Below, one piece after another: positions 1 to 34,600 of a stretch of DNA of 64,000 nucleotides; positions within the stretch are counted from its first letter, which is position 1; each line of letters begins with the position of its first letter. Source of the DNA: Lingula anatina (Eukaryota > Brachiopoda > Lingulata > Lingulida > Lingulidae); NCBI RefSeq assembly GCF_001039355.2, contig NW_019775791.1, forward strand, positions 608,038 to 672,037, given 5' to 3'. The translations under genes were made by a program, and so were the position numbers. The notes below the pieces were generated by a model. The model was given only the letters and a program-made list of their open reading frames with translations. It was not told where the DNA came from and ran no database searches.

Positions 1-1806
1 AATAATTATGATTAATGAAAGAATTCTTTTGAATATATTATGAAATGAAGAAAGGGATATAATATTTCCTTTGTACTGAAATGGGTAAATAATTCTTCCC
101 CTTCAGAGCTTTGCTATCCTTGATCCCTTCTTCAGTATTTCATGCAATGATATAGTTTTGTCTGTACATTCCTTAATGAGAATTCAGTAAATTAAAAGAA
201 TCTCAGATTCCTAGAATACAGGCTGGAGACCCAGTGGCCAGGTATTTTGGTCTCAAACGAGGACAGGTACGTTTTTTTTTCTTTTTTTTATGGAAAACTA
301 AGGTCTTCAAAAGGAAAGTCTTTACTGATAGTGTACATTTCTTTTCCTTATTATACTTCACAATCATTTTCTGCTGTTTAGTTCGCAACTGAAAACAAGT
401 TTGTTGTAAATTTAAAACACAAATCAGGCTGGTGGTACATATTTAGAAGATGACACCCTTCTCTGACAACCTCTGTATTATTAGATATTCATCAACAGAC
501 AGTGTTTCTTGACCTTCCTAAGAATGTATTCCTTTATAAGCCACAAGTTGAGCATTGCTGTGGGTGTGCTGTGCATTGTGTCAGTTATCACATCTAACAC
601 AATCAGCATTGTTCATCCTGCATATTGACTTCTCTATCTGACCTTTTGTCTCTTTTTTTCCAAGTTCATAAATTCTGCTTTAAACTAATTAACTCTCACC
701 AACTGCAAACATATTGCATATGGTGAAAACATCATATGCAGAAGACTAAGAAAACATCCTTCATAGGTTTTTACAAACCTGCGTGAAAGAGTTAGGAATT
801 GTATCAATAATTAATAGCATCTTCATTGAGTGAAGCAACTCAATAAAATCTGCATAAACTGTGATGACTGCCAGGTCAAAAAACAACATGGTACTTTAAA
901 ATTTAATAATGATGGTCCATTTCATTAGTATCAGGGTCCATGTTTCCATTATTGGGTACACAGTTGATTTTTATCATTTAGTTGGATGGAGCTCTGGCGA
1001 AAGAAAAGTTTGTCCACTTTTCTCTTTTCCTTTGAATCACAGAAATCATTTGAAATATGGAAATAACTTGCTTTATGATAATTTACCCAGACTGAAACAA
1101 AGACTGGTGCTAAAACAGAGCATCAGTAGGAATTACCCAGCCTGAGAGATACATTGTAAATTGATCCATTTCCAATAATGTACTGTGTGAACTGCATTAG
1201 GCCAGGCATTAGAGCAATTCTTTTCTACTGAGCTTGTGCTAATTTCTTGAATGCATTATCCACAGTTCATGTGAGCCCATTATCCTCCAACTGTGCATGT
1301 CACAAGAAATGGCAGAATATTCATATTGACCCCCTTTTTCTTCTGTAATTACCCCGACCCTGATGACCAGCACACCTTGTATTGGCCAGGGGATTATATT
1401 AGGTGGCTTTCACGGAATATGAAGTTGTTCTGGGAGAGAGAAAGTCACAGGAGCAGATGATCTGACATGCACGGAACTGCTGCTAAAGTCATGGCAACAG
1501 CTGCCTCTTAGTTCATGTGTTATTCACACTTGATGAAGATTTGTTACAATAAACAATAGTTATCTGTTGTTGAGAGTGCTTGCCATGGCTGGCTATTTGT
1601 GTGCTTTTTGAAATAGGTAATATATGAAGATGAAAAGGAAGTTACTTAATAAACTGTGTTATTCCTGAAAACAAAGGTTGCACTGGCAAAGTGACCAACA
1701 CAGGCCTTACCTACAATGCAGTATGAAGTTGATGCTGTAATCATCAAATAAACTTATTTAACAAAGTGGATTTTTGGGCCCGTCCCTCCAACATACAGAC
1801 AGACAG

Positions 1807-1835
1807 ACATACACACACGTGTGCGTGCGTGCGCG

Positions 1836-1868
<33 letters not shown>
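1807..1868. repeat. CA/GTGCGC alternating purine-pyrimidine tract
   Basis: Sixty-two bases alternate strictly between purine and pyrimidine. The core is GTGCGTGCGTGCGCGCGT, flanked by CA repeats. Such tracts can adopt left-handed Z-DNA under supercoiling. Confidence 0.9.
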
Positions 1869-1870
<2 letters not shown>

Positions 1871-2050
1871 CTTACCGCTGGTCTGACAATTATTCATGAG
1901 TTTTAAATCAAAAACTATGGTGTAAGATACTTAGAAAATAGAACAAATTATTTCACAAAGAGAGCAGCAAGTCTTTGTGAGGCATGGAATTCAAACATTT
2001 TGTTTAATTTGATGGTAAAAGCATCCATTTAGCATGTTTGTCTCATGCCC

Positions 2051-2089
<39 letters not shown>
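2051..2089. repeat. (GA)n microsatellite
   Basis: A 39-base GA dinucleotide run with one AAA interruption. It is a simple repeat, and the 65-codon antisense frame across it is a repeat artefact. Confidence 0.9.
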
Positions 2090-3998
2090 TGCCCTTTTAT
2101 GCAGAAAGAACTCAATCTGATCTGATAGGACAAAAGTCTCCTCCAAGTGATTATGTATTCCTGTGCACAATGCCTGTACTGAGCCCAACCCAGCACTAAT
2201 TATTATAATAACAATGCTAAAGCAAGCATGATAAAGAATTCAATAGGCTTTGTGAATTTGATCAGTGATAATCAGTATTGATCACACGGCACACAAAGAC
2301 AATTACGGTCACTGTGTACTTGCCTCATATACATTATTCATGTCAAGTGGACCTTGGCACTTGGCTTGTTTGCATTTTTTCCAGAAAAAATATGTAAAAT
2401 TAGCATTTACATAGTCTGTATGGATTAGATCTTGACGGAGTAAGTAATGGTTCTAATTGTAAGCATGTTGTAATACTCTGTTTGTGAAGGCTGTGTTTAT
2501 GTCCACAAATGATAATGACTTTTGTGATCAGACAGGTAGAGTGAAATTTGACTGCATTGCCTCATGCAGGGGCATTTCATATAAAGTGACCATACAGCAT
2601 TTCAGTCATATGTGAAACATAATTGAATTGGTGCTCTCCAAGCCAAGAGCAAAAATTGTGGAAGATTTTGGTTTAAATGTGATTGCAAAATTGATAAACA
2701 TGCAATTTAAGACCATATGTATTCTAGCTCATATCAGCATAATATGTGCTAACCAAATACTAATCTCACTCTAATCTAGGTAAGAGAAAAGTCAAACATT
2801 TGCCTAATTTTCACCAGTTTTATCATAATTTTAGATATATATATATTTGCATAAATTTGTCTAGCTATTTGGTTGTTATTATGTTAAAGCCCAGATGTAG
2901 TCTTAGGTTGGATACATAAATCACACTTTGGGCAAAAAAGGATTGGGATTTGTTTGCATAACTGCATCCAATTGGTTACCATGAATCCAGTAATATTTTG
3001 AAAATAACAGGTCCTCATCAGCACTCATTTGGCACACGTTCAGTAATACAGCAGTTAAGACAAATTATCATTCAATATTCACCTTTCGTAATTCCAGTAT
3101 ATTGTTATAAAATTCATTGCAAAACTATGGCACAAATTCAACTCTTGTTTGGCAGCATCAACCCTGAGTACCAGCCATGTGAAATAATTTAAGAACCTGG
3201 TTTATTATAGCTCTCCTACCCCCCATCCCCCACCCCCAACCCCTCTACACCTCTAGCATTATGCTGGAATCACATTGTCTGTCCGTCCATCCATCTCTCC
3301 GTCTGCCTGTCTGTCTGTTTGTCTTTGCACATGTGGACAAATTCTTATCAGGCCATCTCTTATTTTCAGTCAGTTCTAAAGAGATTTTATAAACATTGAC
3401 CATGTCATGTTAGTTTTGCTATTGTTTTAGCAAATTTGGAAAAATAACTTAAGAGCATTCAGTGGTTTAATAAATTAGAAGTACTCATTTTTGAAACTTG
3501 TCCCTTTATGCCAAATATGACCTTCACCTTTGTTTGTCTTTCAAACAAATATCAACATTTAAAGATTCATTCTTCAAATTATTTCTGAATAAAATTCTTC
3601 CGTCTCTAGCAGCCATGACCCCCGCTGTGTGATCTTGAATTTTAGTGGTTTTAAATGTTCTTCAGAATGTTTTCCTTTTAGTCTTCAACATGCACTGAAA
3701 TGAGTGTATAATTCAAAAATTTTGTTTAAGGTTTTTTATTTTTATTTACTTAGATATAAGGTTCTTTCTCACTGTATTTTGGTGTTTGTTAGAAAATGTT
3801 GTTTTCATGGCTTTTAAATGCACATTTCACCCATGGTTTTTCTCTAAAACCATATTGTTTTATGGTTATTTATTGCTAATCAATTATGTACTGTTTCTGA
3901 TTCCTAATTTTGATATTATATTTGTAACTTATTGTAGCCAGTCTAATTGTTTATTAAAACATGTTTTCTTCATATGATGTCCTTATGTATATTAACAG

Positions 3999-4078
3999 GT
4001 AGTAAAAATTGTGCGGCCCAGTGAGACAGCCGGCAGGTACATCAGCTATAGGCTGGTGGTCTGAGGGAAATAAAACAG
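3999..4078 (+). CDS. possible 3'-terminal coding exon of an unrecognised gene
   Basis: A pyrimidine-containing acceptor (AG at 3997-3998) opens an 80-base exon. Only its first frame is open: 21 codons ending RPSETAGRYISYRLVV, then TGA at 4062-4064. A donor-like GTAACT starts at 4079. A 3'UTR-like exon follows at 4763, with AATAAA at 4910 and 5132. The codons are much more GC-rich than the surroundings. The pattern P-S-x-x-x-G-x-Y-x-S-Y-x-R-L recalls the end of the NBR1/ILRUN-type FW domain, but the expected Trp before Arg-Leu is absent. I do not recognise the gene with confidence, and its upstream exons would lie outside the window. Confidence 0.35.
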
Positions 4079-4656
4079 GTAACTTAAACCATAAAGACTT
4101 TCATAAGACTCTTATTTATGCTACAGTAAATTAATCAGTTTTACTATTAGACAAAATAAAGCAAAGCTTTTTTTAGTCATTTTTTAATTTTAGTGTTGAC
4201 AATAGTATGATTTCATGGCCTCTTTGAGCATATTCACAATCATACCTGTGAGGTGTGTTTGTGTGTGGGGGGGTTCATCCCCAATAATATGCCTTGAAAC
4301 AAACATAGAAGAAGAAGAAACAGCTCTGTTGCAGAAAAGCATGCTACTTTAATGGTGATAAAGTCCACTTAACACTTATACCATATTTATACATAATGTA
4401 TATTGTAACCAAGCAAAACAAGCCCTCCTGGGCAGTTGTATCACCATATATAACAATCCTTTAGACAAAAACATTTTCAGCTGTCATCACACATTACATA
4501 GTGAACCTTGCAGAAACTGTGTACCCCCCTGCCAGATAATTAAATTACTCATTATCTTTATCAGGAATATGACTTTTCCTTTTTTATCTTTTTGGATTTT
4601 TTTTTTTTTTAGCTTTTCTGGGATAATTGCACAACATTGTCAATTTTCAGGTTTAT

Positions 4657-4668
4657 TCCCCCCCCCCC

Positions 4669-4704
<36 letters not shown>
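4657..4704. repeat. poly-C / (CA)n microsatellite
   Basis: A run of about a dozen C residues passes directly into CA repeats. It lies in the putative intron before the exon at 4763. It is a simple repeat with no coding meaning. Confidence 0.9.
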
Positions 4705-4706
<2 letters not shown>

Positions 4707-4762
4707 AATCACATCCTTGCTATTTATTGTGAGTTAAATTATTTTTATTTTTTATTTTTCAG

Positions 4763-5155
4763 AGAGGAAGTCATGGTCTTGTCCCATTTGAAAATTAGCG
4801 TAAGCAGAGATGAGCACGGATAGGAGTTGAAGACTTCACTGTGCTTGAACACTGGAATATATGGACATGAATACATTATTTATTTTACAAGGAGATGAAT
4901 TATTATGAAAATAAATTTTTTTAAGTATTTTTGAAATCTCTAGCAGACCAGTCTAGCTGTGCTTTGAAAATATTCCAGTGCAAATTGATACTGTAAATAT
5001 TAGAAAAAAGAATATGAGTGTATACATTTTTCTGAAATTCTGCTATAACTTAGTTTAGACACATCACATTATGTTAAACTACCTGTTTATAGACACCATT
5101 GTGCAACTCAATGACAATTTCTATAGTATGCAATAAAATGCATTATTTTTACTTG
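4763..5155 (+). other. possible 3'UTR exon with polyadenylation signals
   Basis: A pyrimidine-rich tract and AG at 4761-4762 precede an AT-rich stretch with two AATAAA hexamers (4910-4915 and 5132-5137). The second is followed by a T-rich stretch, as at a cleavage site. It could be the last exon of the gene suggested at 3999. Without transcripts this is a tentative call. Confidence 0.3.
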
Positions 5156-6800
5156 AATCTTTATGTTCCAATTCCCCAAATCTGCCATGAGCTGCAAAAA
5201 TTAGGCCTGTGGCTATGGGTTAAAGGTTTATTTAATGACATCAAACTTTCTGTTCAATATGTTTATTCATGAGTCATAAAGCACTTAAGGTAAGGTTATG
5301 TATCGAAAAATATATACAGAACTCTTCAGTGGCACAATTAGGGGTGGGGGGGGGGCAAGTGGTGAGCTGAGTGCCCCTTTTCAAAATAAATACTCTTTTA
5401 ACATTCTCCTTATTTTAAAAAGGATAGGAAATATTCCTTGAGGTCACCATTCCACATGTCATATGTTTCAGAATGTCCCTAGTTGCAGAGTATTTCTCCA
5501 CAAGATGGATGGTACCAAGGTTAGCTTGGCCCAACCTGAATAGAAACACGCCTTCAGTCGCTTGCCCTTAACATAAGCATTTGTGCAAAATTTATCCTAA
5601 TCCATACCAGCACAGTGAGGCATGAACCAAGTAGGTTAGAAATTAAGTTTGGTGGGTTAACAATGCTTGAAACAAGGTTAGAGTTGCTATAAATTGAGAT
5701 TGGTCTATTTTTATGCAAACTAAAGCGTTTAGCAGCAAAGATCTAATTATAAAGCACCTAAAGGCAATGCTCCTGTCTTCGTTCTAATAAACTACCAGCT
5801 TAGATACTGGTTCTTACTCAATGCGAGCTTGTTCTTACAAATAAGATGATGAAGTGCAGGGTTTGTGGTGTCTGTAGGAACAGAGTGGGCTGCTTAACCC
5901 ATTTTCTCCATTAATGTGAGCAGTACTGGAGAACCTAAGTTTCATTTGATTCGTTTCTAGCACAGCTGATTCATTCCTATCATGTGCCACTATTTTAGCA
6001 TGTCACGTATGTGAAGTAATACTGAATCCAGGAACTATTTGTTCTCTTGATTATTTTGTTAACCAGCCAGCTTGGCAGAAAACACTTAGTGTCATGAGGA
6101 TTAAATTATACTGACTTGCATACACATTATGCACTTTAAAATACATTTTGAAACTCATTTCCTTTTTTCACATGGCAAGCTTGATGCAGATACTTACTCT
6201 AAAATTTAATTGAAATGTATTTACAGACTATTTACCTAAAAAATGAATAAAATACATATTTACTGTTTATCAAAACCAGTACCAAAAATAACACCGGACA
6301 CATCAAATCTTAACACATCTTTAAAAAATGAATTTAAAAAATCATAAATATTAATACATGCAACTATGCTATATCCATAAAGAAATAAAATAAGGTCATT
6401 TATTTGACAACAGTATACCAGTGACACTGTTAATACAGGTATGTCCTTTACCCAAGAATTTATACAAGCTCACACCTGTTTACATTCAGCCCACTGTTAA
6501 TGTTTCCGCCTCTGTGTTTTAAACAAACAAAGATTCACAAACAAACATTTTGGTTATTGTTAAATAGGCTTGTCATTTTATTTTCAAAAAGTAATATTTT
6601 GTTGTAATATCATCTTAATGATTTCCTTTCGTGTCAATGAAATATACTTAATTTCTGGAACTACGGATATATCCATTTTTTCACCACAACTGTAGGCTCG
6701 GCCTTTGTAATCATGCAAATTTCGCCGACCATGAAAATAAATTATGGGATTTGTCAGCGAAATCAATCGTGGGTAATGGGACTCAAAATCACAAAAAAGA
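5156..6800. other. intergenic region, no gene seen
   Basis: This AT-rich stretch contains a G-rich run (about 5343-5355) and no ORF with coding character. A 60-codon minus-strand frame at 6584-6766 has no visible homology and begins just upstream of the ZSWIM promoter region, so I leave it uncalled. Confidence 0.5.
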
Positions 6801-7150
6801 TCTAATATTCAAAAGCTAAATGTCGCTCCAGTTTCAAATATCAACCAAATTGACGTTTTATCTCGATAGATTTTCTCATTCTTTCAATTTCGATGCATTC
6901 CTTTGTATTTTGTCTTTCAATTGGTAGGCGGAATGATTATGCTCAAATGCTTTGTAAATGCCGCTCCCAGCTGGGGCACGAGAATTATGCATCGGAAGGG
7001 CGCTATTGACTCAACCATTCATGAAAGGGGATTTCCCAATAGGGAATCCCCGGTGCCCTGAATCAGGATTCTTTGAGTTTATTTATAGATCGGAGGCGTG
7101 TTGCCTTATATTTAAGATACGCATGCTCAGACAAACTTCCGCCCAATCAG
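6801..7150 (+). promoter_or_regulatory. probable promoter and 5' leader of the ZSWIM gene
   Basis: GC and CpG content rise sharply here relative to the upstream DNA. An inverted CCAAT element (ATTGG) lies near 6920 and a CCAAT near 7143. A TAG at 7040-7042 is in frame with the ZSWIM coding exon. No ATG occurs between that stop and 7151, which fixes the start. The transcription start is not determined. Confidence 0.45.
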
Positions 7151-28977
<21,827 letters not shown>

Positions 28978-31656
28978 TATTGAGGCCCAGATGATAAAAA
29001 ATAAGTAATTCCTTGGGATCTCTTTTTGAAAATACTATGTATTTGTGCAAGATTGCCAATTTGATATATATATAAATATATATATTCCTATATCTGTATC
29101 TATATATAATATATTCCACAGTGTTAATAAGTACAGTTGTTGTTGTGTATACTTTATGTTGTTGTTCTCCATGTTCAATTCACTGGCACTTGAGGATATG
29201 CAGACCCAAATGATATTTCTGTACTGGGGCAAAAAGCAACATTATAAGTAGAATTGCTACACGATACATGTGTAAAGAGGTCTACCCCTTTTGTTGTTTA
29301 ACAAATAGGTTTCTGCTTCCAGGGGGTTCAGAGTTGATTATAAAGAAGGGATGGTTGAATAGAAATCAATTAGAAAGATACTGTAATTAATCCTGACATA
29401 TGTTGCCTACATATATGTATTCAAGTCACAGTTTGAGACCAGTTTATACAGTGTCTCAAGTGATGTAAATTAGGAAGTATATTTCTTTATAACATACAGA
29501 AAGTCAAGTATATCAATCATAACTGAAACTGTCCAGTCATTTATTTAGATGAACCAGTGGGGGATTCAACTGCCTCTGGAGTATCAGTTGCCAAGAATAT
29601 CAATGAATGGATCATAAGGAATTCCAAGAAATAATAATATTTTATTGGTGCTAAATTACTTCGGTATGTAATCAGTTTACTGCATGCTGTTCTAGGATGA
29701 CCAAAGGGACGGCCTCATAGGTTGAATCATTACTTATATATGTGTAATCATTAGGAGAATGTGAAACTTGTACATATCTCACATAAGTAAAGTACAGGGC
29801 AAGATGCGTGTGGAGCATCTTCTACCTCATTTCAAGTCAAGCTTACATGGTATTTTGGTGTTTACAAACATGTTCTAGGTTTATTGATCTTGTCCAGTTC
29901 TAGTTCACAGACTAGCGTTCCTAGTTCTACCACTGGTGCTTGGAGGTGCTAACGCCGTGCATTATAGCAATATAAACAAAACTTGAAGATCAAACATTTT
30001 TCCAGTGGATTCTTGATTTTGCAATTGTATTTTTTTCAGAGGATTTCTTCATGTTTGTGGACATACAACGCATCACTATTGTTAGCTAATGGGCTCTGTG
30101 CAATTTGCCCACCATAACTCTTCATTTTTTGAAGCTTTTTTTCTTTTTTGGAAAAAAAAGGTTCTCTTTTTGGTATGAATTGGAAATTCTGCTTTCTATA
30201 AATGTGAAAGATAAACATTAAAATGAGATTCTATGTACTATGGAGCCACATGAACAGCTTATTAAGTACAATATTTGATTAGTCAGAGTAGAAGAAATCT
30301 CATCAGTCACATTAAGGCAGGCAGATATATGCAAGGGAGTCAGACGTGAACTGCTGGTCATTTAGTTAGACATTTTGTTCCACGTCTTCTGTCCCAGCAT
30401 GCCTTGGAGTTGACATTTCCCCACAGCTGCAAGGCAGATATTGTTTTACGTATTAAGAGTAGTTTTGCTGAATCGGGTATTGTAGATGTAGCTTAAGGTT
30501 TGCAATTGTAGTGTATATAAGATTTGTTAGGTAGCATGTAGTATGGTCGTGAATTTCCTTTGTTTTGCAGGTATTTACAAAATAACATTGCAAACAATAG
30601 CCTCTAGTCTGTATTTACAGATCAAACAAATCAAAAGAAATATCATTTATTTATTACCAACATAATTATTATATGATAATTTTTTATTATTATTTGATTA
30701 AAATATGATTCAAATAATTTATTCCATGTTTTCTTGACTGCCTTCCTTTCACTTTGAACCAATTTGTGTTCAGCAGATGTTTCACATTTCAAATGTCCTT
30801 GTTGAGCCTAGATTAGATGTTTTGAATCTGAAAACAAAGTGGGTTGTATTGGTTTCAGTTTTACATAAATAACTGGCCCACAACCAATTTTATAACCAAG
30901 ATTTCTGCATAATTCAACTGTCCTAGTTTATGAACTATTCTCAACCACTACACAAGATCTAATGCATGGTCAAAATAATAATCATTCACTCTGGAGGCTT
31001 CATTTAATGACTTAAAAGAAACAATGTATTACTGGGTCTTTATCATTTTTAATGACAAGCATTTTTGGTTGCTAGAAATTCGTAGCAATCTTTGCCTAGA
31101 CTTATCTTTGACTATGATACAATTTCTCTGTCTGTCCCCCCACCATCAGCTGTTGTGTAATGTGCCTTCCATATATCATGTAGACATTTCTGTAAATATT
31201 TCTATGTAGCCAAATCTTCACAAGCGCAACAAAACTTGGTTTTTGTTCAAATATCAATAATAAATGATCCCATCTGACTGAAAATTGTCTTGAAAATATT
31301 CCAGAGCCTGTTGCGGGCCAGCAAGAGTATCTCACACTAGACTTAGTACCTAATCTCTTCCTCTGAACTTAGTAGGTAGACTTCACACTAAGGGGATTTC
31401 AAACTGCAGAATTTTTTGTTCTGTTTGAGAAAATCTCTTATAGCAATCATATTTGTGGCATTAGAAAAGTCACGCTTGTGGCCTGTTTGACTGGGATGTC
31501 CTCTGCAGACTGGGTTCTGTAACACACTGAGACCACACTGCTGTGTAACCACCACATTGACCTCTACAGAGATCTGGTCCTAGGAATTATCTCCAGGCAG
31601 AACAGGTCCAGGATTGCCGTCTGTTTTATCTTCTGTTGCTATGGTTACAGGTCAGA
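28978..31656. other. convergent intergenic/3'UTR region
   Basis: This region lies between the ZSWIM stop (28977) and the EIF2B3 stop (31657, minus strand), so it must hold both 3' untranslated regions. It is AT-rich, with TA-rich tracts at 29062-29112 and 30640-30710. The latter contains AATAAA-like hexamers on the minus strand. No further gene is seen. Confidence 0.6.
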
Positions 31657-34600
31657 CTAGATGGTCATCATTCTATCAACATCAACTATCACTTCATTTG
31701 TAAATTTCCCTAAAAGATAATTTATTACCAAACTGTCAAAATTACTTCTGATATTGATATGTCAGCATGCTCTACTCCAAATCACATGGCTACTGATGAA
31801 GAAATAGTTCACTGAAAAGACTAATTCACAACAGTCTGGCAGCAAATCTTGTGAAATGATACAGAATTTAAGGAAGAAAGTGCTGATTATCCTTAGTCAT
31901 TATCTTACCCCTGGTCATCTGTCCACTGCCCACTACAATGTCCTTAAGGACACATTGATAGTTTGATATACTGAAGAGACCAAAACTGGCATTAAATAAG
32001 GAACTAGCAGTGATAATTCATGCAAGTTTACAGGGTATTTACTCTTGCTTCAGATGTATCTTTAGGGGACAAAGTGCTGATTGTCTGTGGTCCATATCTT
32101 ACCCATGGCTACTATATTCTGTCCACTACCCACCATGCTGTCCTTCAGGTCACACTTCTCATTGATGTGTGCATTGTCACACAGTATACATCCCTGGATG
32201 TTGGAGCTGGTAGACAGATAAAATACAGTGTGATTTATAGCTGAACCTTTGGTTATTTGAAATTTGTCTCTATAAAGAGAGAAAATAAACCGTTTTCCAC
32301 AGGTATTTTGTTGAATGCAATCAGATTAACATGTCTCCTATAGATTCAATGTACACATCTTACCAGGTTGTATTACAAAGATATACTACATATTTCTTCA
32401 ATACATGTGCACTCTGAGATCACATTCTGAGTTAGTAACTTACCCTTCTTTGATGGTCACATGGTCCATAATCACAGAGTTGGTGATTTTCACCTTCTCT
32501 CCAATGCTGCAGTGTTTTCCTATCACTGACTTCTTGATAGAGGTCTTCTCCCCAATGGTGACACCCTCACCAACAAGACTGTCATTACCAACCTGATAAC
32601 ATTTCATTAAAACATTGACCTTGATGAATATTTCAAGATTTGAGGATTTTTCAACATTAACAAAGCCTAGCTTTAGGTTTAATACATATCAAAGGCATGC
32701 TAAGACCTACATTTCTGGGAATACATTATCCTCGTCCCCTCAGATCAGCCTTACAAATCTAAGTATAATAGACTTTATCATTAATTTTCAAAACCTAAAT
32801 ACTGTTAAAAGGTTTACATTGCATACTGCTTATATCTAAGTGTAGAAATGTGAGCTGGAGACAAACATGAAGCATGGTAGAGGACACGGGACTTTAATTA
32901 TGTCAGCTGGAGAGAGAGACAGAGATCACAGGAACAGGACCACTTAGTCTTACCTGAGCCTTCTGTGCAACAGTAGCTGTAGGGTGGACAGGTTTCACAT
33001 CTTTACTTGGCCTCAGAGATGCCAGCAGCTTAGCAATCTGAAAACATACCAAATAGTGTATAGTTCTTTCAAGCGAGGAGACATTTTATTCCAGTTGCTT
33101 CTCTGCAGCATTTTGTGTTGGCATTCATCTCAAAGAGACTCTTGGATTCACTAATAATGATGGAAATAGTCTTCTGGGAATTTCACAAATTATTTTAAAT
33201 AACATTGTATAATAAAACCAGTTTCATTAACTCAAAGCTATCCAAATAACAGAACTTGTCCTCAATTTCATGTCCCTAGTGAAATCAGCAGACTACCTGT
33301 CTGTTGGCCTCGCAGTAAGTGGCCACCGTGTTGGCCCTGAGCAAGAACCCCTCATTCAGGATGTGAGTGTAACACCTTATCTTGTTGCCATGGTAACAAC
33401 CCTCCATATCTCCACTGTGGTCATTCCAGCTTGAGTATTCTCTGGTTATTCCTGCCATGTTGTCTTCTACAGCAAAACCATATATATCTGGAAATAATGG
33501 GGGGAAATAATCATGCAAATTAATAAGTCGCAGCTCCATGGTAGTCATGTTTTTAAACCAAACTGCAAAAACTGAAATGTGCCAATTTATTGCAGCTTTC
33601 ACTTCCACATGACATGAAATGCTATAAAGAATTTTTTAACCTTTAGACATTCTTCTTGATTAATATTGAATTAATTTCAAACATCTCTACCATAAATATA
33701 CAAGAGAAATGATGTAGCTTGTGTTTCTAGCATATAGATGTTAACATGGGAGCAGTACAGTTCAGGTTATATGGCACTGGCAGTTTGGAAGAATTTTCCA
33801 TGAAATGATTCCTGACAGTACCAAATACTTAAGAGTGGTAGTGAGTACCTTTTACTGTAGCTACAGAGATTACTGAGGCGTTGGCATTTGGGAGATCTTT
33901 TTCTGGCACTTTGGCTGCTTGAGAAAATTGTTTCCTTACTAAGTATGGTACAAGTTCGCCTTTGAGAGTTGTTAGTGAGCTGAAAACAGAAATATTAACA
34001 TGAAATGAATATTCACTAGAAAGAATACTAAAATGGTTGAAAAACATGAAAAAATGTCTTGTGTTTCATTCCAGTAATAAATTTCAATACATTTCTTACA
34101 GCCAAGAATTTAAATTTATTGATCAAAAGAGGAATGAAAAATTAATAAACGTTTTTTTTCAAATCAGACATTATTTATGCTTTTTTATTACATATATTAG
34201 AAACTGAATGACTTTGGTGCCAAATAATTTGAAACATTCACTATAACAGATGAATTTATAGCAAACCATACCTCTGCTCTGCTAAATAATCAAGCACCCA
34301 CTTTTTCATTAAATAGAGATGACCATCTAATAACTTGGTCCTGATATTTATACATGGATGCCTGGAAAGAGAGAAAAAGTGAAAATATACTCCCTCTACT
34401 AATAATACAAAAATTGAAAATCTACCAGCAAGTTTAATTTTGTCCAGTAGGAACCATCTGTGCACTTACACTAGAAAATATGTTGTTATTTCACTTACAT
34501 TCTACCGCTGTCTATAAGAAAAATAAATAAATAAAATATGCCATACCTTTTTAAAAGTGACTTTTTAAAAGTAACAGTTTCTTCAAAATCTGCATCAGAA

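Larger units (their letters stand above)
1..3998. other. non-coding stretch at left edge
   Basis: No convincing exon is visible in this stretch on either strand. It is AT-rich with microsatellites: an alternating purine-pyrimidine CA/CG tract (1807-1868), a GA tract (2051-2089), and a degenerate CTGT/CCAT tract (about 3278-3324). If the candidate exon at 3999 is real, this stretch is part of its upstream intron. Confidence 0.5.

Noticed and set aside
5327-5381. Possible transposon end (CAGTGGCACAATTAGGGG with a G run)
   Set aside because: It resembles common MITE ends, but no matching inverted end was found nearby.
7073-7150. Upstream extension of ZSWIM exon 1 starting at a TTG codon
   Set aside because: The frame from 7073 has no ATG until 7151; TTG starts are not expected in an animal nuclear gene, and homology begins only near residue 5 of the 7151 start.
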